NCBI GenBank assembly: GCA_033032865.1
Contig: JAWHQI010000327.1
Coordinates: 1,822,501 to 1,886,500 of the forward strand
Source of the DNA: Dactylorhiza incarnata
Taxonomy: Eukaryota; Streptophyta; Magnoliopsida; Asparagales; Orchidaceae
DNA: 64,000 bases
Reading direction: 5' to 3'
The notes beneath the pieces were generated by a model that searched no databases, was not told the DNA's origin, and was given only the letters and a program-made list of their open reading frames with translations. Made by a program: the position numbers and the translations under genes. Shown in pieces: positions 43,952 to 54,695 of this stretch (its first letter is position 1; every line of letters begins with the position of its first letter).

Positions 43952-45108
43952 ATCGAGATGCTGTGTGATTTAGCGGATTGAATCTGGGAGGCGACCAATG
44001 TAGACGAAGAGTGTCAACAGTTAGTATTGGAGGCCCAGCAAAGAGAAGGCAGTGCTCTGGAGATGGTCGGTGGGCTCTTGAAGAGAAACGGAAGGGTGCG
44101 TGTTCCGTGCTTTAGCAAGCTCCATGAGGAATTGATGTTTGAGGCTAACTTCACGAAGTACTCCATTCATCCAGAAAGTACAAAGATGTACTTGGATTTG
44201 AAGAAATCCTTTTGGTGGTCTGGGATGAAGCGAGACGTAGCTTTGTATGTAAGTCGATGTCAGACTTGTGCCTTAGTGAAAGCTGACTGCCAAAAGGCCG
44301 GGCAGGTTCTTGAAACCTCTTCCTATCCCTGAGTGGAAATTCGATGATATCTCCATGGAATTTGTGCATGGTTTGCCTCGTTCGCAACATGGTAATGATG
44401 CAATTTGGGTGATTGTGGATCGCTTGACCAAGGTAGCCCACTTCATTCCAAATCGGAAGGAGGATAGCATGGAGAAGCTCGTGGAGATTTATGTTCATAA
44501 TATTGTGCGGTTACACGGAATTTCAAAGATCATTATTAGTTATCGCGATGGACAGTTCATATCCAAGGACTGGAGGTTAGTGCAGAGAAGTCTGTGCACA
44601 AAGCTCAAGTTTAGTACCGTGTTCCATCCGCAGACCGATGGTCAAAGGGAGAGGACAAATCATACTTTGGAGGACATGTTGAGGATGTGCACTCTCGATT
44701 TTTGGTAAGAGTTGGGAAGATCACCTTTTTTATGGTGGAGTTTGCCTACAACAATAGCTTCTAGGCGAGTATCAAGATGGCGCCATACGAGGCATTTATG
44801 AAAGGCGGTGTTGGACACCGATGTCTTGGGTAGAGGCGGGCGGCACTCAACTTTTAGGAAAGGAAGTGGTAGCAAACTCTTGTGAGTTGGTATGAACGAT
44901 CCAGGAGCGCATGAAGATTGCTCAGGATCGGCAGACAAAGTATTTTAATGCTCGCCATAGAAATGTGGAGTTTGCAGTGGGCGGCATGGTCTACTTGAAG
45001 ATCAAGCCATTCAAAGGCATTTCGCGAATTTGGCGACTCAAGAAGTTAAGTCCGATGTATTTGGGTCCGTTCGAGGTCACTGAGCGCATAGGCGAAGCAG
45101 CATATTAG
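43952..45108 (+). pseudogene. Integrase of X
   Basis: The zinc-binding part (KYSIHPESTKMY ... CQTCALVKAD) lies at 44150-44290. The core starts WKFDDISMEFVHGLP, where the catalytic aspartate of MDF has become glutamate. ERTNHTLEDMLRMC follows near 44650-44690. Frameshifts near 44315 and 44700 and stops break it. The C-terminal part KLSPMYLGPFEVTERIGEAA (45043-45105) is the GPF region. Confidence 0.8.
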
Positions 45109-45410
45109 TTGGCGTTGTCCACAGAGCTGAGTGGATTACACGATGTTTTCCATGTCTCGGTGCTAAGGAAAGCTCTGTGGAGCCAAATGAGGTAATTGGG
45201 CCTACGGCCGTACAAGTAGTCGAATATCTGAGGACGATAGTCCATCCGGTTTGCGTGGAGGATTCAGAAATCCGACATTTGCGGAATAAAGAGGTCACGC
45301 TGGTAAAAATGCATTGGAATAATTGCAGGCGAGACGAGTTCTCGTGGGAGCATGAGCAAACAATGCGGGAAGACTATCCGGAACTGTGTTGTGTCAGGTA
45401 TGTGTTTTAA
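45109..45410 (+). pseudogene. Chromodomain-like C-terminus of X
   Basis: After ELSGLHDVFHVSVLR the frame shifts near 45175. The tail reads LRNKEVTLVKMHWNNCRRDE, then FSWEHEQTMREDYPEL and ends at TAA 45408-45410. This matches the C-terminal chromodomain-like module of chromoviruses of the Del/Tekay group, thought to direct integration to particular chromatin. Confidence 0.7.
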
Positions 45411-45466
45411 GGCTGATTTAACGTTTTAAATTTCGAGGACAAAATTCTTTTAAGGTGGGGTGGAGT

Positions 45467-47594
45467 TATAACACCCCAGTTTTCCCAACCTTGAAGGAAA
45501 GATTGCTGTAGCAGAAAGCTAACGCCCAACGGTAAGTACTACCGCTGGAGGTTGCGGCTACAAGCTCCAATTTATCAGCACGAAACTCACTCTGTCACTA
45601 ATGCCGAGTGGTAGTGTGTCGTCAGGAAGTTTCGCTGAGTTGATGAGACGATATCGCCGAGTGGTATTCGACTAGACACTGGCGCGACGCGGTAGCGATA
45701 CAGCCAGCGGCAGGTCTTCAAGTCGAATCGTGTCGCAGTAGCATCGAGAGAGAGAGATACGCTGCTGGAGGTTAAGCTCGAAAGTTAGCGCGACGCGGTA
45801 GCGCTACCGCCGCATGGTATTTGGCGGAACCAGATCCGTAAGTAGCATTTTCTGGGCGTCCGATCTCCTTAGATCTTGATCCAAGGCCTCAGATCAGTGC
45901 ATCCGAAAGTCCTAAGTAGGGCATAGGAACTCTCCCCTCTTATTTCTTAAGTCATTTGTGACTTTGGGGCTAGGGTGGGAGGGAGAGATTGGAGGAGGAA
46001 GAAGAGCAAGATCTGAAATTGTTGGAGCTTCGGAACTCCGTTCATCGATCCAAGACCGGTTTCAAAGAGAGGGTTCGAAGACACTCATTTCCATCTATAC
46101 TTTTCAACCGTTCCATGGCGAGGAAGAGAGTTAAAAGGGTAATGACATCTCTCCTCCCGGTTTTAGGATGCGTGCATGGCATCTCTTATTTTGCCTTCCT
46201 CATTTTCTGGATTTTTTGCACAGAATCTCTCAAATGAAAGGGGTTTGGGTCGCCTTGGTTCAAAAGGAACCATCGGGTTGATTGAGTTCGTACCCAACAT
46301 TAATTTGTATTAGAGATTCACTCCGTTAGCGGATTAGGCATTGTGGGTGAAGCCAAAATTATGACCGGTGGTCCGATTAGGTGATGTTGCTTAACGCGCA
46401 TTTTAAGGATTTTGCTAGAAATTTGAGTGCGTCGAAAACGTCGTTGTTATGCCCTTCTATTTTCGTGTGAGAACCAACGTTGGCTTGGGGTGGGAAAATT
46501 TGTGCGGTTGAATGGCTTGTGATGCCTATTTGTGTGTGAAGGCGCGGGTTGGTCTTTTTGGTCGGCTGACTAGTCCCGTGAATGTTGATATTCATGTGTG
46601 GAGAGTGTCCCGGCAAGACAAGTCCCCTTTTGTGATAATTGACGAGAACGGTTGTGCTGATGGACAAGCCCGATTACATTGTAGGCCATGTGCGGGTGGG
46701 GTCTATGCAAGAGTTCTTAGCATCGGTTGTGCTTGGTTTGGTGATTTTGGCGAGAATGGGTGAGCTGATGGACAAGCCCGATGGAATTGTGGGTCATGTG
46801 CGGGTGGGGTCTCAGCGGGATTTCTAGGCCTTGGGCTTGCGTGCCTTTGGGGGAAATGATGAGTTCCCCTATGTTTGTTGTGAAGTGATGATGTGTGATG
46901 ATATGTTAGAAGCATACACGGCATAGGGTGCCTTGGGTGAAATCCAGGTTTGCATACATATTGCATTGGTAGGCCCCTTATTTTATTTGCTCAACATAGA
47001 AATGTGGATGACGTTTGTGACACTCATACATGTTGTTTTTATGTTACTTCTATTTAATTACATTTGCATACGAAGTGCTGACTTGCAGGGTGATGTAGTT
47101 CGCCGGAGTCCGCTAGGACGGCCGAGAGGAGGGGTGTTGTTACACCGTTTGTGGTCAGCCATAAATAACCCTTGTTATACTATTTTTTTCTATAATGGAT
47201 GCAGACAAGGATCGCAAGCTGGAGCCAGCTCGCCAGCCAAAAAGGCCTAAGCCTCATGAAGTGTACCTTCTCCTGTTTTCCAGCATGTTTATGTTTTCGT
47301 TATGCTGTTCCTGCTTGCATGCCGAGTTAGCATATGAATGCTTTTACCATTTAGATGTTTGGTGTTGTATGGATGATGATTTGAACATTGGTCTTATAAG
47401 GCCATAAGGCCAGGGTACTCATATGTAGTTGTGGACAGCTTCTGTGTTTATGTTAGTGTTTTCGTTGTGTTGGTTCTAATTTTTGAGTTGGGTAGTTTCT
47501 ATATCATCTTTTTAATACTGAAGCTGTGGAGATTATATGTTGTGGGATTCCATCCGGACCCATATTATATGGTCATTACATGGGAGGTGTTACA
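45467..47594 (+). mobile_element. 3' LTR of X
   Basis: Starts TATAACACCCCAG after the purine-rich AAGGTGGGGTGGAGT and ends GGGAGGTGTTACA. 2128 bp, partner of 38714-40833. The usual start is TGTAACACCCC, so the second base has changed. Confidence 0.85.
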
Positions 47595-47651
47595 GGGCGC
47601 ATGTCACGCGTGCGCAAAGCACGCGAGAGCACATCCCGCGGGCACACAGCG
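47595..47651. repeat. GC-rich 30-bp array of Z, middle piece
   Basis: 57 bases of the 30-bp array between X and Y, showing that both elements inserted into the same array less than 60 bp apart. Confidence 0.8.
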
Positions 47652-49796
47652 TGTAAGACCCCATTTCAGAAAGTTGGATTTCTGGAATCCAGCGCTGTCG
47701 CTGGCGATATCGGCTATCGCCCGGCGACAGCGGTCTGGCGTGAAGGCCTCTGTCGAGAGGCTATCGCGCGGTGGCAAGTCTAACGCTGGCGACACCGTGA
47801 CACGTGTCATGCACTGTTTGCAGCGGTGGCGTTGACTGGTCGAAGTCGGTTCTTTACCGCTGTCGCCAGGCGACAGCGGCTATCGCCGGGCGACAGCTCT
47901 AAATTGTACTTGGCGGCCGAAATCATGGGCATTGATGGCACATTGACTTTGGGGCCTTGTTTTGGACAGAGAGGCTCGGTGGCTGGCATAAGGTGGCCGT
48001 AAATCACTTGAAACCCATTATTCACTAAGGGTTTTAATTAAGAGAGAGAGGGAGAGCTTGGAGAAGGAGATCCAATAGTAAACCCTAGCCTAGAGCTTGG
48101 ATTTGGTGGAGCTACACTACTCTGATTCCCTCGACGTTGGTGGCTACGCATAGAGGAGGGCAAGACGCTCCTTTCCAACCGTGCCAAAAACCAAGCCATG
48201 GCTTCGAAGCGGCGTTTAAGGGTAACGAACCTCTTTACCCTCATTTGGACATGTTCTAGTCCGTTCCGTGCATCGTTGAGGCCCCTACCCAAAAGGGTGA
48301 GGTCGTGGCCTCCGACGGGTCGATTTGTGTTATCCCCGTCAAATTTTGCATACATGTAGAGTCCATGCGTGAAATGGACGTAGGCGCGCTGTGTGAAGCC
48401 CATCCGAGTTGGTTCGTCCGGATTGGTGATGCTTTTTGATATTGTGCGTGCCGGGGGAAAACTCCGTGTTGATATCCTGCTTCGTAGGACTAGAGAGTGC
48501 CACTGCATGTGCAGCAAAGCCTGGGGGTGTGCCCCGAGAAGCACCCGAAGTTAGAAGCAGAAAAGGAGTTATGTTCACTGTCGCTGGCGATATTGACTAT
48601 CGCCAGGTGACAGCTCCCAGACTTGGTTCTGGTGATTTTGTGCGTTCTGAGGCAGTGGGAGTGCTACTGCATGTGCAGCAATGCCTGAGGGTGTGCCCCG
48701 GGAAGCACCCACAGCTAGAAGCCAAAATGGAGTTTTGTTCACTGTCGCTGGCGATATTGGATATCGCCAGGCGACAGCTCCCAGACTGAGTTCTGGTGAT
48801 GTTGTTGTGCCCACCTGTTGAGAGGACCTGGGGCCTGTGTGCCCGACCTGTGAGGGTGTCCTGGTGGATGACTTAGTGGCCCGTAGAGCCGGCTAATTGA
48901 GAATACCTGGGCTGAGGGGACGCCATACCCGCTCTTCGTGTTGTACAACGAGAGCTGTGAACAACGGGCATTTGGCGAACCTGAAACCGCACAATTGCAG
49001 CACCTGATTAGTGAGTCTCGTACAACATGTCGGGAAGCAATGGGAAAGAGTCTTCGGACTACGGGATGTTCACAATTAAAGTACGGGGGAGCCCTGGTAT
49101 TCGGGCCACCGACTTTAGCCTCGAAGGGCAGAAGCCATCAAGAGTGGATGGTGGTGGAAGGCGGAGTACACCAAAGAGTGCCTGAGAGCACGAGACGTGG
49201 AGGCCATTCCCACGTTTGTGATTGTTGCATATGTATGAACTGTTGTGGGCTTTGCTAGCCGCTTCATTCTGTTATATATATATGCTGTGATGCTCTTGCA
49301 GGGACGAGAAACTGCCACCCCCTCGAAGGGGTGGGGTCGTTATATTTTGGTCAGCTTTAGCTGACCGTTGCCCTGTTTTGCCACCATTTTTGGTGGGCTT
49401 GTTGTACAGGTGCTGGACCGAGCGGGAACATAGCGGGCTCTTAGCGGGCTGAAGCCCTTGTGCTGTTGCGGCCCTTGAAGGCCTTTTGATGTTCTTTTGC
49501 TTTTCATGTATGGCCGGCCTGCGCGCCGATGTTGGTAAATTGTAAGTCCGTCGTGCCTCTTTTGTTGTGTAAAACATTTTATTCCTATTAATAGAAGTGG
49601 ACATACCCGGGTTCGGGTTTTGTGGTTTATATAGCTTGTCTCTCTCTTTTTCTTCCGCATAGAATGCTCTGAGTTAGGTTCGTTGTTTAGCGTCGTTCGA
49701 TATTTCAATTAAGTGACGTTCCAGTTTGTTTTGTAGTATATGGCGTGGGGCCCCGGACCCTCTGTTATATGCTCCCGAACGGATGAGGTAGTTACA
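47652..49796 (+). mobile_element. 5' LTR of Y
   Basis: 2145 bp, TGTAAGACCCC to GTAGTTACA. It holds dyad words such as CTGTCGCTGGCGATATCGGC and CGCCGGGCGACAGC, and two tandem copies (about 48497-48660 and 48661-48800) of a unit of about 164 bp. A TATA-like TATATATATA is at 49274-49283. GGTCAGCTTTAGCTGACC follows near 49350. Confidence 0.9.
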
Positions 49797-50125
49797 AATT
49801 GGTATCAGCTTCTAGGGTTCCGTATCCTTCTAAGGAATTCGTGGACGAATTCTTTTAAGGGGTGGTGAGCACGTGTGTGCGCTACCGTCGAGACGTAAAA
49901 TAAACCCAAAATGTCCACTTAGGAATAAAATGTAACCACAAACCAACAATTATTGCATGATTTTGGAACCTGAGTGTTCCTTTTGTTGTTAGTTGCGACT
50001 GTGCTGTCGCCTAACTGTGTGTTGCACTCGTGTAGGGCACTCGAAGTGCAGCGGGACCGTCGCGTCCCCGTGACGTGGTTGAGAGTAGCGGGTCTGCTGA
50101 GGCTCCTACACCTCCGTCTGCTGAG
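49797..50125 (+). other. Primer binding site and leader of Y
   Basis: AATTGGTATCAGCTTC follows the LTR. TGGTATCAG matches the initiator-Met tRNA complement. The leader runs to the gag ATG at 50126. Confidence 0.75.
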
Positions 50126-51140
50126 ATGGTTCGGCTAGTTACAGAAGCTGTCCTAGCTGTGTTGAATGGCCAGCCTGGAAGGCAAGGTCAACCGTCGGTA
50201 TAGGAAGTGGCCCCAGAGCCACTAAGAGCGGAGCAGGTCCCCGTGAGGCGTGCTGCTGAGCAACAGCTGAAGCACTTCCTGGGATTTCGACCTCCTCCGT
50301 TTACCCGGGTTGAATCCCCAGCTGAGGCCGAGGACTGGCTGTTGCATGTGGAGCGAATTCTGACAGCGACACAGTCGGATGAAGCGCAGAAAGTGACCTT
50401 CGCTACTTTCTTGTTGGAAAAGGAAGCCAGACGGTGGTGGGATGAGGTAGAGAGGCGCCAGTTTGCGGGAAGGCGACTGGTTGATGTGCCGATGGAAGAG
50501 TTCTCGAGAATCTTCCTGGCAAGGTATGTGCCTCCGTCGCAGCAGATCGCGATGGAGAACCAGTTCCTGGCTCTGATGCAGGGTGATAGACTGGTTGATG
50601 ACTACCTGTATGAGTTCACCCGCCTCGGGCGTTACGCTGGAACTTCTTTCGATGACGAGGGGAGAAGGGTGAACAGGTTCTACGGTGGCTTGCGTAGTGA
50701 GTTGCGGTACCTTCTGACAGGGTCGTTGACGCAGGGTTTCACGACCCTCGTTAGTTCAGCCCGAGCGCTTGAGCAGGACATGCTCAGGGAGAAGGGCAAG
50801 GTGGCTGTGGTCGAGGCAGTGTCGGAGGGCAAGGCGCCGAGTGCGGCAAAGTTGCGGAGGTTGAATCGCTGGAAGAAGGCTCGATTATCTGGGCCGGCTC
50901 CCTCTACTTCGGGCGCGTCATCTGGACGTGGCCCTCTTATTTGTTTTACTTGTGGCAAGCCTGACCATTTCTCTCGGGATTGCCGCAGTGGGCTTCCAAG
51001 GTTAGTGAAGAAGACTGGGCCATCTTTTTCTGAGAAGGGGAAGGCGGCTGAGTCCACTGCCTCCCGTATGGCTCCCCCGCAGCCCAGAGTCTTCAGTCTT
51101 GGTCAGCAGGAGGCTATTAAAGCCAAGGACGTTGTGACAG
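50126..51140 (+). pseudogene. Gag of Y
   Basis: The frame begins at ATG 50126 (MVRLVTEAVLAVLNGQ). It is interrupted by TAG 50201-50203 and then open to the putative splice donor at 51141. Gag domain: KHFLGFRPPPFTRVESPAEA, then LLEKEARRWWDEVE and FSRIFLARYVPPSQQ, with an intact zinc knuckle CFTCGKPDHFSRDC at about 50940-50985. Unspliced, the protein would stop at TAA 51149-51151, three codons into the intron. Spliced, it would continue into protease. Gag forms the particle and packages the RNA. Confidence 0.85.
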
Positions 51141-51216
51141 GTATAATTTAAGATACAGTCCTTACTGTTTTATATACCTGTTTTGGTGTTCATACTAACC
51201 TTGTTTGGCGGCGTAG
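51141..51216 (+). other. Putative 76-nt intron between gag and protease of Y
   Basis: Donor GACAG/GTATAA, branch-point-like CATACTAAC, acceptor GGCGTAG/GCTTTG. Splicing joins the gag frame (phase 1) exactly to the protease-RT frame and produces [23 protein letters not shown]. The intron contains an in-frame TAA, so Gag-Pol needs the splice. Element X has a 75-nt intron of unrelated sequence at the identical codon. Confidence 0.7.
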
Positions 51217-52280
51217 GCTTTGTAAATGTTTTAGGCGTTCCAGCGAGAGCGCTTTTCGATACTGGAGCTTCGCACTCCTTCTTATCGTCGGACTTCGTCC
51301 AACGTATTGGTGCGCCGTCGATTGCTTCCGCAGATGGACTGGAAGTCCTACTGCTGAATGGATATTCGATGCGTGTGGAGAGGAGTTGCTGCGTGAAGGT
51401 CCTAGTTGGATGTCAGGAGTATGACCTGAAAGCATCGTTACTCCCCCTGGTTGAGTTCGATGTAATCTTCGGCATGGACTGGCTGTCGGAACAGCGTGCG
51501 TGTATCAATTGCACCACCAAGGAGGTGAGGTTTGGGCAGTGTGCCGATCGTGAGATGGTCTTTGCGGGCATGCGTGGATCGAGCAAGATGCTGATGTCTG
51601 CTCTTCAGGTGTCCAAAGCAGTGCGTCAGGGAGCAGAGTTATTCTTTGCTCTAGTGGAGGCTTCTACGCCGAGGCCCAGCCTAGTGGATGTTCCGGTAGT
51701 TTCAGAGTTCCCCGATGTGTTCCCGAGCGATCTCCCCGGTGCTCCACCGCAGCGGGAGATAGATTTCACGATTGAGTTGGTGTCAGGCGCTAAGCTTGTG
51801 GCCCGCTCGCCGTATCGTATGGCTCCGAAGGAGTTGGCGGAGTTGAAGCTGCAGTTGCAGGAGCTGCTTGAGCAGGGCTACGTGCGTCCGAGTTCCTCAC
51901 TTTGGAGTGCACTGGTCCTCCTTGTCAAACAGAAGGACGGCAGCCTGCGGCTTTGCATCGATTATCGGGAGCTGAACAAGCTGACCGAGAAGAACAAGTA
52001 TCCTCTTCCGAGGATAGACGACTTGTTCGACCAGCTCGTTGGTTCGACAGTATACTCGAAGCTGGACTTGAAGTCCGGCTATTATCAGGTGCGGATCAGG
52101 GAGTGCGACATCCCGAAGACTGCCTTCAGTACAAGGTACGGGCAGTATGAGTTCACTGTGATGCCGTTTGGGCTGTCTAATGCGCCTTCGGTGTTTATGG
52201 ACTTGATGCACCAGACTTTTCGAGAGTACCTCGACCGGTTTGTGGTCGTCTTCCTTGACGACATACTGGTCTACTCTTAG
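51217..52280 (+). pseudogene. Protease and reverse transcriptase (first part) of Y
   Basis: The protease active site [11 protein letters not shown] is intact (about 51250-51285), followed by [13 protein letters not shown] has [43 protein letters not shown] and FLDDILVYS. Directly after VYS a TAG at 52278-52280 stops the frame; translation in the same frame continues [10 protein letters not shown]. That single nonsense codon is the main defect of RT. Confidence 0.85.
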
Positions 52281-53251
52281 TCCGAGAAGGAGCATGGTGA
52301 TCACCTGCGAGTAGTCCTGGAGGTTCTGAGGAGGAACCAGCTGTATGCCAAGTTCTCGAAGTGCGAGTTCTGGCTGCCTTCCGTGGCGTTCTTAGGCCAT
52401 GTGGTTAGTGGAGAGGGTGTGGCGGTTGATCCGGTGAATGTTGCGGCCATCAGGGAGTGGCATGTTCTTTCTTCTGTAGCGGAGGTCCGTAGCTTTCTCG
52501 GGCTGTCCGGCTATTACAGGCGCTTCGTGGAGAACTTCTCACGGATCGCGCTGCCTCTTGCGACGCTGACACGGAAGATGCAGGAGTTTATTTGGTCGCC
52601 CGCATGTGCGCAGGCTTTCGAGGAGTTGAAGCGGCGGCTTACCACGGCTCCGATCTTATGTTTGCCTTGCGGCACGGAAGGCTACGAAATCTACACCGAC
52701 GCTTCTGGGAGCGTCCTTGGCTGTGTTCTGCAGCAGCATGCCAAGGTAATAGCGTACGGCTCTCGCCAGCTGAAGGTGCACGAGCGGAACTATCCGGTCC
52801 ACGACTTGGAGTTGGCGGCCGTGATATTTGCCCTGAAGCTTTGGCGGCATTATGTGAATGGCTTGAAGATCGACATCTTCACGGACCATAAGAGCCTGAA
52901 GTACCTTCTGACGCAAAAGGGGCTGAATATGCGGCAGCAAAGGTGGATGGAGTTCCTTGGGGACTACACCTTCGAGATCCACTATACTCCCGGGAAGGGG
53001 AATGTTGTCGCAGATGCGCTCAGTCGCAGGGCTCCAGCGCAGGCCAACTGGATTCAGATGCATGATGAGCACCTGATACGTGACCTGGAGGCCTTGGGTA
53101 TTTCTTGCGTGGAGAAGCGGAGCAGTGCCGGTGCCTGTTTGAGTTGGACTGAGGTGCAGTACGACCTCGCAGATAGAGTCCGCCAGGATTTGAACCGAGT
53201 TTAAAGCGCTACGCGGAGGAGGCTGGTGGTGGGTCGGATGCCCAGTTTTAG
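52281..53251 (+). pseudogene. RT connection and RNase H of Y
   Basis: Continues the frame after the [37 protein letters not shown], then RNase H with [31 protein letters not shown] and [11 protein letters not shown], and the tether [17 protein letters not shown] 1-2 base indel near 53195 moves the frame; the new frame meets TAG 53249-53251 just before the integrase part. Confidence 0.85.
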
Positions 53252-54582
53252 GTGCGTGACGGGTTGCTATGGAGAGGCGACCGTTTATGCGTCCCCAAGG
53301 TGGGTGAGCTGCGCGATGAGTTGATGTACGAGGCGCATCGTACCAGGTATTCAGTTCATCCGGGAAGCACGAAGATGTTCAAAGACATGAAGGTCCTTTT
53401 CTGGTGGTCGGGTATGAAGAGGGACATCGCTCACTACATGGCCAAGTGCCACACTTGTGCGCTAGTGAAGGCGGAATGTCAGAAGCCCGGTTGCTTTTTG
53501 AAGTCATTACCGGTCCCAGAGTGGAAATTCGATGATGTTTCCATGGATTTCGTGCATGGGCTGCCGAGGTCGCAGAGCGGGAACGATGTCATCTGGGTAG
53601 TCGTAGACCGGCTGACGAAGGTGGCGCACTTTATCCCCAACCGGAGGGATGACTCGGTGGAAAAGTTGGCAAAGCTGTATGTTGATACAATAGTACGATT
53701 GCACGGTGTGCCCCGTAGCATCGTCGGTGATCGAGATGGACGCTTTACTTCGAGCGACTGGAGGCTAGTCAACCGTCTATTGGGTACGAAGCTGCAGTTT
53801 AGCACGGCCTTTCATCCTCAGACGGATGGCCAAACTGAGCGTACCAATAGGACGATGGAGGACATGCTCCGGATGTGCGTCCTGGATTTCGGCAAGGGGT
53901 GGAAAGATCACCTCTTTCTTGTTGAGTTCGCGTACAACAACAGCTACCAGGCGAGTATTCAGATGGCGCCTTTCGAGGCCCTCTATGGCAGGAAGTGCCG
54001 CACTCCCTTAGCTTGGGCGGAAACGGGCGAGACGAAGCTCTTCAAGAGGAAAGACGTCGAAGAGGCGACTTCGACGGTACGTATGATCCGGGGGAGGCTT
54101 TTGGTTGCGCAGGATAGGCAGGCGAAGTACTATAATGTGAAACACCGCGACGTCCAGTTCGCCGTTGGCGATTGGGCCTACTTGAAGATCAGGCCGTTCA
54201 AGGGTGTATCCAGGATTCGACGCTTGAAAAAGCTGAGTCCGAGATACCTTGGACCGTTTGAGATCATCGAGCGCGTCGGCGAGGCGGCTTATAGGCTTGC
54301 ACTATCGGCGGAACTGAGCGGGCTACACGATGTATTCCACATCTCCGTGTTGCGGAAGGCAGTGCAAGAGCGTACGCATGTGGTCGCGGCGGATTGGTGC
54401 CCGTGGATAGTGGGCTTAAGACGGCGGTCAGGCCCGTTAGCATCGAGGATGCTGAGGTGTGTCAGTTGCAGAACAGGGCGATCCGTATGGTAAAGGTCCG
54501 TTGGGACAACTGCGGTCGCGAGGAACTCTCATGGGAGCGTGAGCAGACCATGATGGAGGAGTTCCCCGAGCTGTTTCGGTGA
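53252..54582 (+). pseudogene. Integrase and chromodomain-like tail of Y
   Basis: Open from 53252 with VRDGLLWRGDRL. HHCC zinc domain: RYSVHPGSTKMF ... CHTCALVKAE. Catalytic core: VSMDFVHGLPRSQSG, VGDRDGRFTSSDW and ERTNRTMEDMLRMC, so all three acidic residues are present. The GPF region reads KLSPRYLGPFEIIERVGEAA. A frameshift near 54393 moves to the frame containing VSIEDAEVCQLQNRAIRMVK and LSWEREQTMMEEFPEL, ending at TGA 54580-54582. This is the chromodomain-like tail of chromoviruses. Confidence 0.85.
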
Positions 54583-54695
54583 CGTTTATCTCTCCTTTTC
54601 CCCTTTATGTAAAGACCTTTTTGGATATATATATATATATATACATGCTTGTTTTTACCAATTTCGGGACGAAATTTTTATTAGGAGGGGAGGGT

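Larger units (their letters stand above)
38714..47594 (+). mobile_element. Del/Tekay-like Ty3/gypsy element X
   Basis: LTRs at about 38714-40833 and 45467-47594 flank gag, protease, RT, RNase H, integrase and a C-terminal chromodomain-like segment. The primer site TTGGTACCAGAG follows the 5' LTR and resembles the initiator-methionine tRNA site TGGTATCAGAG. LTR identity looks like about 85 percent by eye and the frames are badly broken, so X is older than Y. The first few bases of the 5' LTR seem lost: the 3' LTR starts TATAACACCCCAG while the 5' LTR begins at ACCCCAG. Confidence 0.85.
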
